Assembly (NCBI RefSeq): GCF_039521745.1
Contig: NZ_BAAACT010000069.1
Reading direction: 5' to 3' (one strand)
Length of the DNA: 64,000 nucleotides
Source: Faecalicatena contorta
GTDB taxonomy: Bacteria > Bacillota > Clostridia > Lachnospirales > Lachnospiraceae
Shown here: one piece after another, positions 1 through 8,167 of the stretch
Numbering within the stretch: position 1 is the first letter of the stretch
How the letters are laid out: each line of letters begins with the position of its first letter
Program-made: the position numbers and the translations under genes
The notes under the pieces: generated by a model
Databases searched by the model: none
What the model was told of the DNA's origin: nothing
The model's input: only the letters and a program-made list of their open reading frames with translations

Positions 1-9
1 TTTTTGCAA

Positions 10-757
10 GAAAAAAGGAGCTGCGCACTGCTGATTTTAATCAGCTAGTGCGACAGCCCCATTTTAAGACTTATTTAATTTTCTCATTCTATATATTTTA
101 TAAATCGGAGGAATCTACTGATTTACGTTCCTGTAAGACCTTTACCGCTTTGTTTATTGATGCTTCAGTCTGTTCACTAAGACTGGCTTATTAAACCTCC
201 TGTCCTTCAATATACAAATCGATTATACAACTAGAACCCAATCACTTTCGCTCTTGGTATCGATTCATAATTCTAAAGTATAACCTTAGGTTATTCATCC
301 TATAGCTGTTTGGTTCCCGCAGTATTGTTAACAATATTCCGGCATCCTATTAAGCTATTTCTTCTATAACTATGTACACTTTTTATGAAATGATATCCTG
401 TTAATGTTTCTTTACACATATCAGGAACTCTGTTATATGTGGTATCTATATTCAATACGTCTGCAAATGGTAAATCGTTGATTTTAATCCAGCTTCAGAA
501 CTCTCCGATTAAATCCTTTTCATTCTTCTTTTGTACTGGATTCCTTTATCTTATATCGGTAAAGGTCTCTTCTTCACAGGAACTTCCATTTGCCGTACCA
601 CTAACATATTGATTAATAAATGATGTCGAATTGTCCATTGGACCTTTCCTCCTTCATCTAACATTTTAATCTCATGGAACATTTTTATTTATGTCCATTC
701 AGATGATTTCCTTTGAGATATCTTTTTATTTTTATTTATCTCGCTTGGATTAGTTAG
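10..757 (-). ncRNA. Candidate large structured non-coding RNA (~700-745 nt)
   Basis: No credible gene exists here, yet the stretch behaves as one transcription unit on the minus strand. It has a consensus promoter at 758-786 and a strong U-tailed terminator at 12-60. A long-range helix is possible: 127-147 (GTTCCTGT, AA, GACCTTTACCG) is exactly complementary to 557-567 and 576-583. Nested local hairpins include CACATAT/ATATGTG, AATAACCT/AGGTTATA, CAGTCT/AGACTG and ATAGCT/AGCTAT. Another hairpin near 236-255 combines CCAA/TTGG, facing GA dinucleotides and a GAAA loop, and AATCGAT/ATCGATT encloses it. Base composition is much more AT-rich than the neighbours. Size and architecture recall large RNAs such as ROOL, GOLLD or OLE, but I cannot assign a class. 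A decayed protein gene is the main alternative. Confidence 0.55.
12..60 (-). terminator. Intrinsic terminator at the left edge
   Basis: Read on the minus strand, GGGGCTG-CGCACT-GCTGATT pairs with AATCAGC-AGTGCG-CAGCTCC with single-base bulges. A run of six T follows. It would end the large RNA transcript. Confidence 0.7.
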
Positions 758-786
758 ATAATATCATACAAGCCCATCTTTGTCAA
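758..786 (-). promoter_or_regulatory. Promoter of the large RNA unit
   Basis: On the minus strand a perfect -35 TTGACA (781-786) is followed after 17 bases by -10 TATTAT (758-763). No gene starts close downstream, which supports a non-coding transcript running left toward the terminator at 12-60. Confidence 0.65.
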
Positions 787-881
787 CACACTTTATCCTT
801 TTTTTATAAATTAATCCATAATTGTATTAATTTCACATATTTATCAGATTATTTTGGAAATCAGAATTTTTAGAATCGGTT

Positions 882-925
882 ATAGGGACGCTGTGCGGCC
901 TGTCTATTTCCCGACAGCGCCCTAT
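882..925 (-). terminator. Hairpin downstream of the thiolase gene
   Basis: ATAGGG-CGCTGT-CGG (882-898, two bulged bases) pairs with CCG-ACAGCG-CCCTAT (911-925), giving about 15 base pairs some 40 bases after the thiolase stop. There is no clear T-run, so it may be a processing or stability hairpin rather than a classical terminator. The remainder of 640-965 holds only the promoter above and AT-rich sequence. Confidence 0.45.
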
Positions 926-965
926 CTTCCGGCTCAATCTAAACAACTTTTAGAGGTATACTCTC

Positions 966-2147
966 TTATTCACATTTTGTAAAGTACATGGAAATTCCCT
1001 GTCCACCTCCGATGCACATACTGATCATCGCATCTTTCTTATCTGTACGCATCAATTCATACATCACCTTTACAGTCAGCATTGCACCAGTCGCCCCAAT
1101 CGGGTGTCCTATGGAGATACCTCCGCCATAAATATTTACTTTTTCAGGGTCCAGTCCGAGATCTCTGCTTACTGCGTATGCCTGGCTCGCAAATGCCTCA
1201 TTAATTTCAAACATATCGATGGATTTCAGATCCAGGCCTAATTTTTCCGCCAGCTTCTCACTAGAGAACTTCGGTGAATATCCCATCAGTTCTGCATCAA
1301 ATCCTGCGATTGCATAACCTCCGATTTTTAACTTCGGAGATACTCCCAGTTCTTCTGCTTTTTCTTTCGACATAACAACAACTGCTGCCGCACCGTCATT
1401 CAAACTGGAGGAGTTTGCAGCTGTTACCGTACCGCCTTTTACAAAGCAAGGTCGAAGCTTTGCGAGTTTTTCCATACTCTGCCCTTCTCTTGGTCCTTCG
1501 TCTGTATCAAATACTGTTACATTTCCTTTACGATCTTTTAACTCTACCGGAAGAATCTCATCCTTGAACTTTCCTGCTTTGATTGCCGCACAGGCTCTCT
1601 GGTGGCTCTGTACTGCAAACGCATCCTGTTCTTCTCTTGTTACGTGATATTTCTCAGCAACATTTTCTGCTGTTACACCATTATGATTTCCATCAAGCGG
1701 CCATGTCAGGATATCAATCACACCATCTTCAAACACTTTGTGTCCCATTCTTGCTCCCCAGCGGGCATCCTTTACATAATACGGAAGCTGAGAAATATTT
1801 TCAGAACCACCTGCCACTACAACTTCTGCCTGACCTGTCTGGATTTCCATCACAGCCTCTGCAATGGACTGCAATCCGGAACCACACTGACGGTTTACAG
1901 AATATGCAGTTGTCTCTTTTGGCATTCCTGCTTTCAAACTGATTGCCCTTGCAGCAAATCCATTCTCTGCAACCTCCCCAACCTGCCCTATGATTACTTC
2001 ATCTACGACCGCCGGATCAATCCCCGCACGATCCACTGCTTCTTTTACTACCATCGCACCCATGTCAATTGCTGAAATATCTTTTAAACTGCCGCCATAA
2101 CTTCCGACCGGAAGTCTAACGCCGCTGACTACTACTACTTCTTTCAT
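966..2147 (-). CDS. thlA: Acetyl-CoA C-acetyltransferase (thiolase)
   Basis: Cytosolic thiolase interconverting two acetyl-CoA and acetoacetyl-CoA plus CoA. The 393-residue length is standard for the family. The acylated cysteine lies at about C88 in NRQCGSG, the catalytic histidine at about H348 in GHPIGATGA, and the proton-donating cysteine at about C378 in CIGGGQG. I start at the ATG at 2147 because AGGAG precedes it by 8 bases. An in-frame GTG 18 bases upstream would overlap that ribosome site. It is the last gene of the run after the 3-hydroxybutyryl-CoA dehydrogenase; the gap between them carries one dispersed palindrome. With its neighbours it supports oxidation or synthesis of C4 acyl-CoA. 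Confidence 0.93.
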   Translation of the reverse strand: MKEVVVVSGVRLPVGSYGGSLKDISAIDMGAMVVKEAVDRAGIDPAVVDEVIIGQVGEVAENGFAARAISLKAGMPKETTAYSVNRQCGSGLQSIAEAVMEIQTGQAEVVVAGGSENISQLPYYVKDARWGARMGHKVFEDGVIDILTWPLDGNHNGVTAENVAEKYHVTREEQDAFAVQSHQRACAAIKAGKFKDEILPVELKDRKGNVTVFDTDEGPREGQSMEKLAKLRPCFVKGGTVTAANSSSLNDGAAAVVVMSKEKAEELGVSPKLKIGGYAIAGFDAELMGYSPKFSSEKLAEKLGLDLKSIDMFEINEAFASQAYAVSRDLGLDPEKVNIYGGGISIGHPIGATGAMLTVKVMYELMRTDKKDAMISMCIGGGQGISMYFTKCE

Positions 2148-2168
2148 CACTGTCTCTCCTCTCACCCA

Positions 2169-2191
2169 GCAAAGGGGTCTGACCCCTTTGC
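2169..2191. repeat. Dispersed palindrome (REP-like), copy 1
   Basis: GCAAAGGGGTC-T-GACCCCTTTGC, a perfect palindrome of 11-base arms between hbd and thlA. The flank after it (CCCTTCGTTTTC) resembles the flank of the copy at 26171, so the repeated unit probably extends beyond the palindrome. Confidence 0.8.
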
Positions 2192-2218
2192 CCTTCGTTT
2201 TCTGAATTTTCTGAAATC

Positions 2219-3058
2219 TTATTCGTATTTATAGAATCCCTGTCCGGATTTTCTTCCAAGATGTCCTGCTTTTACCATAGTCTCAAGCAATGGACATGGT
2301 CTGTACTTGCTGTCATGGAAACCGTTGTACAGTCCTGTCATCGTTGCAAGCATAACATCCACACCTACAAAGTCTGTCAGCTCCAATGGTCCCATGGGGA
2401 AATTGCATCCCAGTTTCATTGCGTTATCGACATCTTCCGGTTTGCAGCCTTCCATTACCATGAATGCTGCCTCATTCTGCATCGGTACAAGTACGCGGTT
2501 TACGATAAATCCCGGATATTCCGGTGCATCTACCACTGTCTTTTTAATCGCAATTGCAAATTCTTTTACTTTATGGTAAGTCTCATCTGCAGTTGCAATT
2601 CCGCGAATCAGCTCTACCAGTTTCATAACCGGAGCCGGATAGAAAAAATGTACCCCCATTACTTTGTCCGGTCTGTTTGTTGCTGCTGCGATTTCTGAGA
2701 TACTTAATCCTGACGTGTTGGACACTATCAGAGTCTCCGGATCGGCCAGTTTATCCAGCTGCTCAAATACGGATTTTTTCAGATCGATTTTCTCCGGAAC
2801 TGCTTCGATAATCAGATCTGCGCCTTTTACATCCTCCATATTACTGCTGTATATCAGTCTTTCAAGTACTTCGGCTTTCTCTGCTTCTGTAATTTTTCCT
2901 TTGGCAATTTTCTTTATAAATATTTTCTCTATGTTCTCCTTTGCCTTTTCAATTGCTGGTTCAAACACATCAATATTCTTCACTTCATATCCGGCCTGCG
3001 CGCATGTCTGTGCGATACCGCTTCCCATAAGTCCTGCACCGATTACTGCAATTTTCAT
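2219..3058 (-). CDS. hbd: 3-hydroxybutyryl-CoA dehydrogenase
   Basis: NAD(P)-dependent oxidoreductase interconverting 3-hydroxybutyryl-CoA and acetoacetyl-CoA. The 279 residues match the usual clostridial length. The N-terminal Rossmann motif is GAGLMGSG at residues 7-14. Family motifs SNTSGLSISE and GVHFFYPAPVMKLVE follow, and the C-terminal helical domain is intact (NFPMGPLELTDFVGVD). GGGAGG lies upstream of the ATG. Its gene lies 18 bases after the CoA transferase gene and precedes thlA. No crotonase or acyl-CoA dehydrogenase gene is present in the operon, unlike the usual clostridial butyrate cluster. Confidence 0.93.
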   Translation of the reverse strand: MKIAVIGAGLMGSGIAQTCAQAGYEVKNIDVFEPAIEKAKENIEKIFIKKIAKGKITEAEKAEVLERLIYSSNMEDVKGADLIIEAVPEKIDLKKSVFEQLDKLADPETLIVSNTSGLSISEIAAATNRPDKVMGVHFFYPAPVMKLVELIRGIATADETYHKVKEFAIAIKKTVVDAPEYPGFIVNRVLVPMQNEAAFMVMEGCKPEDVDNAMKLGCNFPMGPLELTDFVGVDVMLATMTGLYNGFHDSKYRPCPLLETMVKAGHLGRKSGQGFYKYE

Positions 3059-3076
3059 TCTTAATTACCTCCCAAT

Positions 3077-4684
3077 TTAATCAATTTGTTTTCCCTTTAT
3101 TTTCAAAGATTTGTCTTTTAACTTTAGTCCAAACGGGCCATCCTGGATGAATAAGCTCTCATCCATCAGCTTCAGTTTTGGGCTGATAAGCGGCTGAAAA
3201 TCCATCATATCCAGCACCTGTGTCTGTAAATCTATTCCCGGCGCGATTTCTATCAGTTCCACGCCCTCTTTACAGAGACAAAATACTGCACGTTCTGTTA
3301 CGATCGTAACTTCCTGGCCTTTTTCTCTGGCCATCGGTCCGTTGAAAGACAACTGTGCAACCTGTTTTACCATCTTGCGGATTTTTCCTTCCTGTAAAAT
3401 AGTCAGCCTGCCGTCAGCAAACTGATATTTTGCTCCGCTCGCCGTAAATGTTCCGAGAAATACTACTTTCTTCGCATTCTGCGTAATATCAATGAATCCG
3501 CCTGCACCTGTACATCTCGATCCCATCTTGGTCGAATTGACACTGCCGTCCTCTCCAAGTTCTCCAAGCCCCATGTATGTAATATCGACACCGGCTCCGT
3601 TGTAATAATCCATCTGCTCATGATGTCCGATCATTGCATACAGGTTCTGACCGATCCCAAAATCAATCCCTCCGGCCTGGACTCCTCCGTAGATTCCTGA
3701 CTCTACGGTAATCATAATATCATCGGAAACCCCTTCTTCATTGCACACTTTTCCGACCATATCATTTGGAATTCCTGTTCCAAGATTCACGACTGCACCA
3801 TCATATAATTCCTGCGTTCCTCTTCGAGCAATGAATTTCCGTTCATTAAACGGCGCCGGAGGAATATTGCCCTGCGGTACCCGTACCTGTCCGCAGTACG
3901 ACGGATCAAAATACCAGGAAGAGGTCTGCCGGTGGTCTTCCCGGGGGTTCTCACAGACAACAATATCATCAATAAATACTCCCGGGACCGTCACATCCTT
4001 CGGATTGATAGTACCTGTCTGTACAACCTGTTTGACCTGTGCGATCACGATTCCGCCGTACCTTTTGGCAGCCAGAACCGCCGGAAGCACTTCCAGTTTC
4101 ATAGCCTCTTCGGTGGTTGTCAGATTTCCCATCTCATCACAAACCGTACCCCGGATTACGCATACATCAATCGGTATCTGTTTGTAAAACATGTACTCTT
4201 CACCATCATATTCGATGATATCTACAATATCTTTCAGCGGCTTTGTCCGCTCATTCATCTTTCCGCCTTCCACACGTGGATCAATAAATGTTCCCAGTCC
4301 GACTTTTGACATTTTTCCCGGCAGGCCACATGCCATGCTCCGGTATAGCTGTGCAATCTGGCCCTGCGGCAGACAGTACGCCTCAACCTGGCTGTTTGCA
4401 ATCATGTCCATCCAACGCGGCTGCAAGCCCCAGTGAGAACCGATGATTTTGGTTACCATACCTTCGTGTGCCAGATGTTGAATTCCGTCTTTGCGGTCAC
4501 TCTGCCCGCAAGAGTGAAGCAATGTCAGATTTGACGGATGTCCTGTATCCAGATAGCTTTTTTCCAGTTCCTTTAAAATAGATTCGCTGGCACTTACCAG
4601 TGTCATAGCAATCGTGCATACAGTATTGCCGTCCTTTATCTTAGCAGCCGCTTCCTTCGCACTCACAAAATTTGCTTTCAGCAT
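3077..4684 (-). CDS. Acyl-CoA:acetate CoA-transferase (YdiF/propionate CoA-transferase type)
   Basis: Class I CoA-transferase with alpha- and beta-type halves fused in one 535-residue chain, as in propionate CoA-transferase and E. coli YdiF. The predicted catalytic glutamate is E328 in the motif TVESGIYGG. That residue forms the glutamyl-CoA thioester in this family. The N-terminal half contains the SHWGLQPR and GTFIDPR motifs typical of the family. It probably moves CoA between acetyl-CoA and a short organic acid; the exact acid cannot be read from sequence. It sits between the acyl-CoA synthetase and hbd, so two alternative activation routes are encoded side by side. AAAGGA precedes the ATG. 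Confidence 0.88.
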   Translation of the reverse strand: MLKANFVSAKEAAAKIKDGNTVCTIAMTLVSASESILKELEKSYLDTGHPSNLTLLHSCGQSDRKDGIQHLAHEGMVTKIIGSHWGLQPRWMDMIANSQVEAYCLPQGQIAQLYRSMACGLPGKMSKVGLGTFIDPRVEGGKMNERTKPLKDIVDIIEYDGEEYMFYKQIPIDVCVIRGTVCDEMGNLTTTEEAMKLEVLPAVLAAKRYGGIVIAQVKQVVQTGTINPKDVTVPGVFIDDIVVCENPREDHRQTSSWYFDPSYCGQVRVPQGNIPPAPFNERKFIARRGTQELYDGAVVNLGTGIPNDMVGKVCNEEGVSDDIMITVESGIYGGVQAGGIDFGIGQNLYAMIGHHEQMDYYNGAGVDITYMGLGELGEDGSVNSTKMGSRCTGAGGFIDITQNAKKVVFLGTFTASGAKYQFADGRLTILQEGKIRKMVKQVAQLSFNGPMAREKGQEVTIVTERAVFCLCKEGVELIEIAPGIDLQTQVLDMMDFQPLISPKLKLMDESLFIQDGPFGLKLKDKSLKIKGKQID

Positions 4685-4731
4685 AACTTCTTTCCTTTCT
4701 CTTTCAACTCATTTCGCCGCAAACCATCTTC

Positions 4732-6360
4732 TTACGAAATTCTGTCCGCATCAGCAAACATCGTTTTGATTGTTTTTTTATCTGTCTTAAGTCCCGGTGT
4801 CTTCGGAACTGCATCTGCAAATAAAATCTGCTCCGGTATCTTAAACTTTGCCAAACGGCTCTTCAAATCCGCTTTCAGTTCCTCTGCTGTCATCTGCACG
4901 CCGCTCTCAAGAACAATCAATGCCGCAGCCACTTCTCCGTACTTTTTACTCGGAATCCCTACCACTGCTGCGTCTTTAACCCCCTCGACCGCAACAAGTT
5001 CATCTTCCACATCTGTACACCAGATTTTCTCTCCTCCCCGGTTTATCATGTCCTTTTTCCGGTCTACGATAAAGACATACGAGTCCTCGTTGATATATCC
5101 CATATCCCCGGTATTGAGCCATCCGTCTTCCGTAATCAGCGGGGTTTTCAGATGATAGTAATATTCACAGATATTTGCACCTTTTAAATATACGACTCCA
5201 ACCGTACCGTCCGGCACTTCCCGGCCATCGTCATCCAATATTTTCAGCATCAGCCCCGGGACCGGTTTCCCCTCTGACCCAGGATACAGACTTGTGGCAG
5301 CATCATACGGAAATACCGTTCCCGGTGAAGAAGTTTCCGTCATTCCATAAACGTTGCAAAATTTCATCAGCGGCATCCAGCGGTGCAGCTTCTTCATCGT
5401 TTCCACCGGCATATAACTGCTGCCGCATGCCAGTGTCCGGATACCCGGAAGCTCAGGGAATTCCTCTCTGTAATCCAACAGCTGTCCGAATACGGTCGGT
5501 GAGCCGTGCATAAATGTTATTCCATCCCTCTTCACACCTTCAAGAATCCGCTTTGCATCGTACCGCTTATACAGGTAGATTGTTCCGCCGATATAGACAA
5601 ACAGCCCAAGCAGCGCCACCAAACCTGTGATATGATAAATCGGTACGGGAATGATTGTTTTATCCTCCGGTCCAAGTTCCAGCAATTTCTGATAAATCAT
5701 CACCGCATGATTGACATTATAATTTTTTAAAATAACGCCTTTACTTGCTGAAGTCGTCCCTGACGTAAACATCAGGATAAATTCATCATTCAATTCACCA
5801 CAACCCGGCTCCGCACACATCATCTCTGAGATATTTCCTTTTGCGACTGCCTCTGCAAAACCATATCCCTCCTCTTCATCTGCCGTTACCTCTACGAAGA
5901 TTCCGGCTTCACTGTAAGACCGAACCCATCCGTAATCCTCACTCGCCAGAATTCCCTGCAGATCCGCTTTTTCAATCAAAGAGCGCACTTCCGGTTCCCG
6001 GTATTTTGTCGGAAACGGCACCGCTACGGCCCCCAGTTTACATAATGCATAAAAGGATGTTGCAAATTCAATTCCATTATTTAAAAGCAGTCCCACATGA
6101 CTTCCTTTTTCCAAATGACGCACATATTTCAGATATGCCGCCATGGAATCCACCATGTGAAGAAATTCCTGATAACTGTAACAGCGCCCCCAGTTATCGC
6201 AAAGGCCTGTTTTTTCAGAAAATTTTTCTGCCGTATCTTTCAGCATCTCGTAAAAACTTTTCTTCATCTTCGGAAAAGTATAAACGGTCCGGTCTCCGAC
6301 AGTCAGGTCACCCATCTCCTTCTGAAACCACATATTCCATACATCTTTTCCATTTAACAT
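4732..6360 (-). CDS. AMP-forming acyl-CoA synthetase
   Basis: Adenylate-forming ligase that activates a carboxylic acid with ATP and CoA. Visible motifs: the P-loop-like MFTSGTTSASKG at 198-208, YGMTETSSPG in the middle, NTGDMGYINEDSYVFIVDRKK around 415-428 with the hinge region, and a C-terminal lysine in LKTDKKTIK (~529) that is catalytic for adenylation in relatives. The 542 residues are full length. The start follows the preceding stop codon by two bases, and AGAGGTG overlaps the end of that gene, so translation is likely coupled. The substrate is uncertain; neighbours suggest a short or medium hydroxy- or ketoacid. Confidence 0.88.
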   Translation of the reverse strand: MLNGKDVWNMWFQKEMGDLTVGDRTVYTFPKMKKSFYEMLKDTAEKFSEKTGLCDNWGRCYSYQEFLHMVDSMAAYLKYVRHLEKGSHVGLLLNNGIEFATSFYALCKLGAVAVPFPTKYREPEVRSLIEKADLQGILASEDYGWVRSYSEAGIFVEVTADEEEGYGFAEAVAKGNISEMMCAEPGCGELNDEFILMFTSGTTSASKGVILKNYNVNHAVMIYQKLLELGPEDKTIIPVPIYHITGLVALLGLFVYIGGTIYLYKRYDAKRILEGVKRDGITFMHGSPTVFGQLLDYREEFPELPGIRTLACGSSYMPVETMKKLHRWMPLMKFCNVYGMTETSSPGTVFPYDAATSLYPGSEGKPVPGLMLKILDDDGREVPDGTVGVVYLKGANICEYYYHLKTPLITEDGWLNTGDMGYINEDSYVFIVDRKKDMINRGGEKIWCTDVEDELVAVEGVKDAAVVGIPSKKYGEVAAALIVLESGVQMTAEELKADLKSRLAKFKIPEQILFADAVPKTPGLKTDKKTIKTMFADADRIS

Positions 6361-6362
6361 GA

Positions 6363-7088
6363 TTACACCTCTTTTTTTCTGAAGCCGAATCGTTTATTTT
6401 TCTCAGCTTCAAGCACCTCTCCGGCAAGCGCCAGATACATATGCTCTATTTCTGATTCACTGAAAACATCTGCTTTCTTCTCATGTATCTCTTTCATTGT
6501 CTGATACACTTGTTTTCTGTGAATGACCGCAACCAAATCCGGTATTTTCCCGTCTTTCCATGTCAATGTACTCGCATCAGGAAACACGACGATCGGATGA
6601 ATCGTAAGTTCTTTTTTATTTAGTTTCCGAATAATCTGCGATTGGAAATATTGTATCTCATCCATAGGATTACGCATCATTTTGATTTCTACTTTGGCTT
6701 TTTTGCCTTTCTTTTCTTTTTCAACTGCCTGATATTTAAAATCCCCCCGGACTGACGCTTCAATTTGGCCGGTCTGATTCTTAATATCCAATACATACAT
6801 TCCGCTGGTCAGCAAGATGATAACGTAAGCCTGCGGGGTCTTTTCCCCTTTCGCAGCGGCAAGCTGATAAAAAATCCTGTGCCTGCCGAACCGCGAATCA
6901 AGGTAATAGCTTTCCGACAGTTTTGTCAGGCTTTTCTTCCTCATTGCATATTCCAGGTAATTAGAATAAATCTCTTTATAGATACTCCGGCGAAAAAGAT
7001 ACCATCCGCTTCCGCCTTTAAAAACCGCAATCATTCCCACTGCCAGGAGCAGCCCCGGAAGTAATTCCAACCAAACATCCTGTCCCAT
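6363..7088 (-). CDS. Membrane-anchored NERD-like protein
   Basis: About 241 residues with one N-terminal transmembrane helix (LELLPGLLLAVGMIAVF) followed by a cytosolic domain. The segment MYVLDIKNQTGQIEA resembles the core of nuclease-related (NERD) domains, where an acidic residue and lysine (here D and K in VLDIKN) sit before a conserved glycine. The later NPMDEIQYFQSQI region also fits that fold. A basic lysine-rich insert is present around 120. I prefer the ATG at 7088 (GAGGT upstream) over 7106, which lies in a hairpin. It is coupled to the acyl-CoA synthetase gene, an unexpected partner for a nuclease-like protein. No function is assigned. Confidence 0.5.
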   Translation of the reverse strand: MGQDVWLELLPGLLLAVGMIAVFKGGSGWYLFRRSIYKEIYSNYLEYAMRKKSLTKLSESYYLDSRFGRHRIFYQLAAAKGEKTPQAYVIILLTSGMYVLDIKNQTGQIEASVRGDFKYQAVEKEKKGKKAKVEIKMMRNPMDEIQYFQSQIIRKLNKKELTIHPIVVFPDASTLTWKDGKIPDLVAVIHRKQVYQTMKEIHEKKADVFSESEIEHMYLALAGEVLEAEKNKRFGFRKKEV

Positions 7089-7100
7089 AGTCCACCTCGT

Positions 7101-7144
7101 ATACATTCCCCGCCGATTGTCGGAAAGAATGTATTTCTTTTTTC
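7101..7144 (-). promoter_or_regulatory. Intercistronic hairpin before the NERD-like gene
   Basis: ATACATTC (7101-7108) pairs with GAAAGAATGTAT's GAATGTAT (7137-7144). It would sequester the upstream candidate start at 7106 and could lower coupling between the aldolase and the downstream acyl-CoA genes. Confidence 0.35.
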
Positions 7145-7150
7145 AATCCA

Positions 7151-8035
7151 TCAGTCTAACTCCGGCCCTTCATACTTGTCGAAATCATAGCGGCCGCTGG
7201 AACCGATCACTCTCATGTAACTCTTAATAAAATCTTTCATTGCTTCCTGTGCCGCAATACAAAGATCCATATAATCGATTTCCGGATTCGCCTCCAGAGC
7301 CTTTGCTGTTGCGATTCTCGCATGCTTAAACAAGTCTGTACATACATTGATCTTATTGATTCCATATGCTACTGCTTTTCTGATATTCTCTTCTCCGGCA
7401 CCGGAACCGCCATGAAGCACAAGCGGCATCCGCAGTGTCTCTTTTAATAATTTCAAACGGTCAAAATCCAGTTTTGGGACAAATCCTTTCGGGTAACTTC
7501 CGTGAGCCGTTCCGATCGCCACTGCAAGGCAGTCGCATTCCGTTTTCTCTGCAAATTCCTTAGCCTGCTGTGGATCTGTGTACAAGTCTGCCTTTTCGTT
7601 ATCTGCCTCTTTCGCCATTCCTACATGTCCTAATTCTGCCTCACAGGACAGTCCCATGCCGTGTGCAAGAGAAGCTACCAGCTGTGTTCTTCTGACATTT
7701 TCTTCAAAATCATAACTGGAAGAGTCAATCATCACACTTGAAAATCCATATTTCATGGCCGCTGTAATATCTTCAAGGTCAGCGCCGTGATCCAGATTGA
7801 ATGCAACCGGAACTGATACTTTTTCTGCCATTCCTTTTACCATCGGAGCAAGGATATCTCCATGTCCGTGGGCTTTCATCTGACGGGGGGAAATGTTGAT
7901 AATTACCGCGGATTTTTCTTCTTCTGCCGACTGGATAATCGCCTTCGCCTGTTCCATATTTACACAATTGATTGCCATGACTGCATAATTATTTTTATGT
8001 GCATGCCAGAGCATATCCTTCATTGATACATACAT
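7151..8035 (-). CDS. Class II fructose-bisphosphate-type aldolase
   Basis: Zinc-dependent ketose-bisphosphate aldolase of 294 residues, in the family that includes fructose-1,6-bisphosphate and tagatose-bisphosphate aldolases. The zinc-binding LDHGAD motif near residue 80, the IGTAHG segment near 180 and the phosphate-binding HGGSG (~208) followed by INKINVCTDL are visible. The ATG at 8035 has AGGAG upstream; an ATG 36 bases earlier lacks one. Its place directly after a fructose-family PTS suggests it cleaves the sugar bisphosphate derived from the imported sugar. No sugar-1-phosphate kinase is encoded nearby, so that step must come from elsewhere or the substrate is unusual. Confidence 0.88.
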   Translation of the reverse strand: MYVSMKDMLWHAHKNNYAVMAINCVNMEQAKAIIQSAEEEKSAVIINISPRQMKAHGHGDILAPMVKGMAEKVSVPVAFNLDHGADLEDITAAMKYGFSSVMIDSSSYDFEENVRRTQLVASLAHGMGLSCEAELGHVGMAKEADNEKADLYTDPQQAKEFAEKTECDCLAVAIGTAHGSYPKGFVPKLDFDRLKLLKETLRMPLVLHGGSGAGEENIRKAVAYGINKINVCTDLFKHARIATAKALEANPEIDYMDLCIAAQEAMKDFIKSYMRVIGSSGRYDFDKYEGPELD

Positions 8036-8055
8036 ATTATTTCTCTCCTTATACC

Positions 8056-8087
8056 CCGGGCTGCCGTACATACTTTTCGGCGCCCGG
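8056..8087 (-). promoter_or_regulatory. Hairpin just upstream of the aldolase ribosome site
   Basis: CCGGGC-GCCG pairs with CGGC-GCCCGG with a one-base bulge. Its minus-strand 3' end is about 5 bases from the AGGAG of the aldolase gene. It could modulate translation or protect a processed end. Confidence 0.35.
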
Positions 8088-8129
8088 TAAAAATATATCT
8101 AGCCGCCTGTCTGGTTCTGCTTTAAGTGT

Positions 8130-8161
8130 AGAAAGGAAAAAGCCAAAGCTTCTTCCTTTCT
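8130..8161 (-). terminator. Hairpin after the PTS IIC gene
   Basis: AGAAAGGAAGAAGC and GCTTTTTCCTTTCT form a 14-base-pair stem with one mismatch, starting 6 bases beyond the IIC stop. There is no terminal T-run, so partial termination or 3' protection of the PTS messenger is more likely than full termination. Confidence 0.4.
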
Positions 8162-8167
8162 GAGAAA

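Noticed and set aside
546..638. 30-codon minus-strand frame starting MDNSTSFINQYV with AGGAGG upstream
   Set aside because: Ends quickly, later in-frame stops follow, and the bases take part in the long-range RNA helix. Kept only as an alternative (decayed gene) to the RNA call.
10..757. Group II or group I intron in the left AT-rich region
   Set aside because: No domain V-like hairpin, intron-encoded protein or recognisable catalytic core was found.
6835..6865. GCGGGGTC-TTTT-CCCC segment as another REP copy
   Set aside because: Lies inside the NERD-like coding sequence and lacks the GACCCC half.
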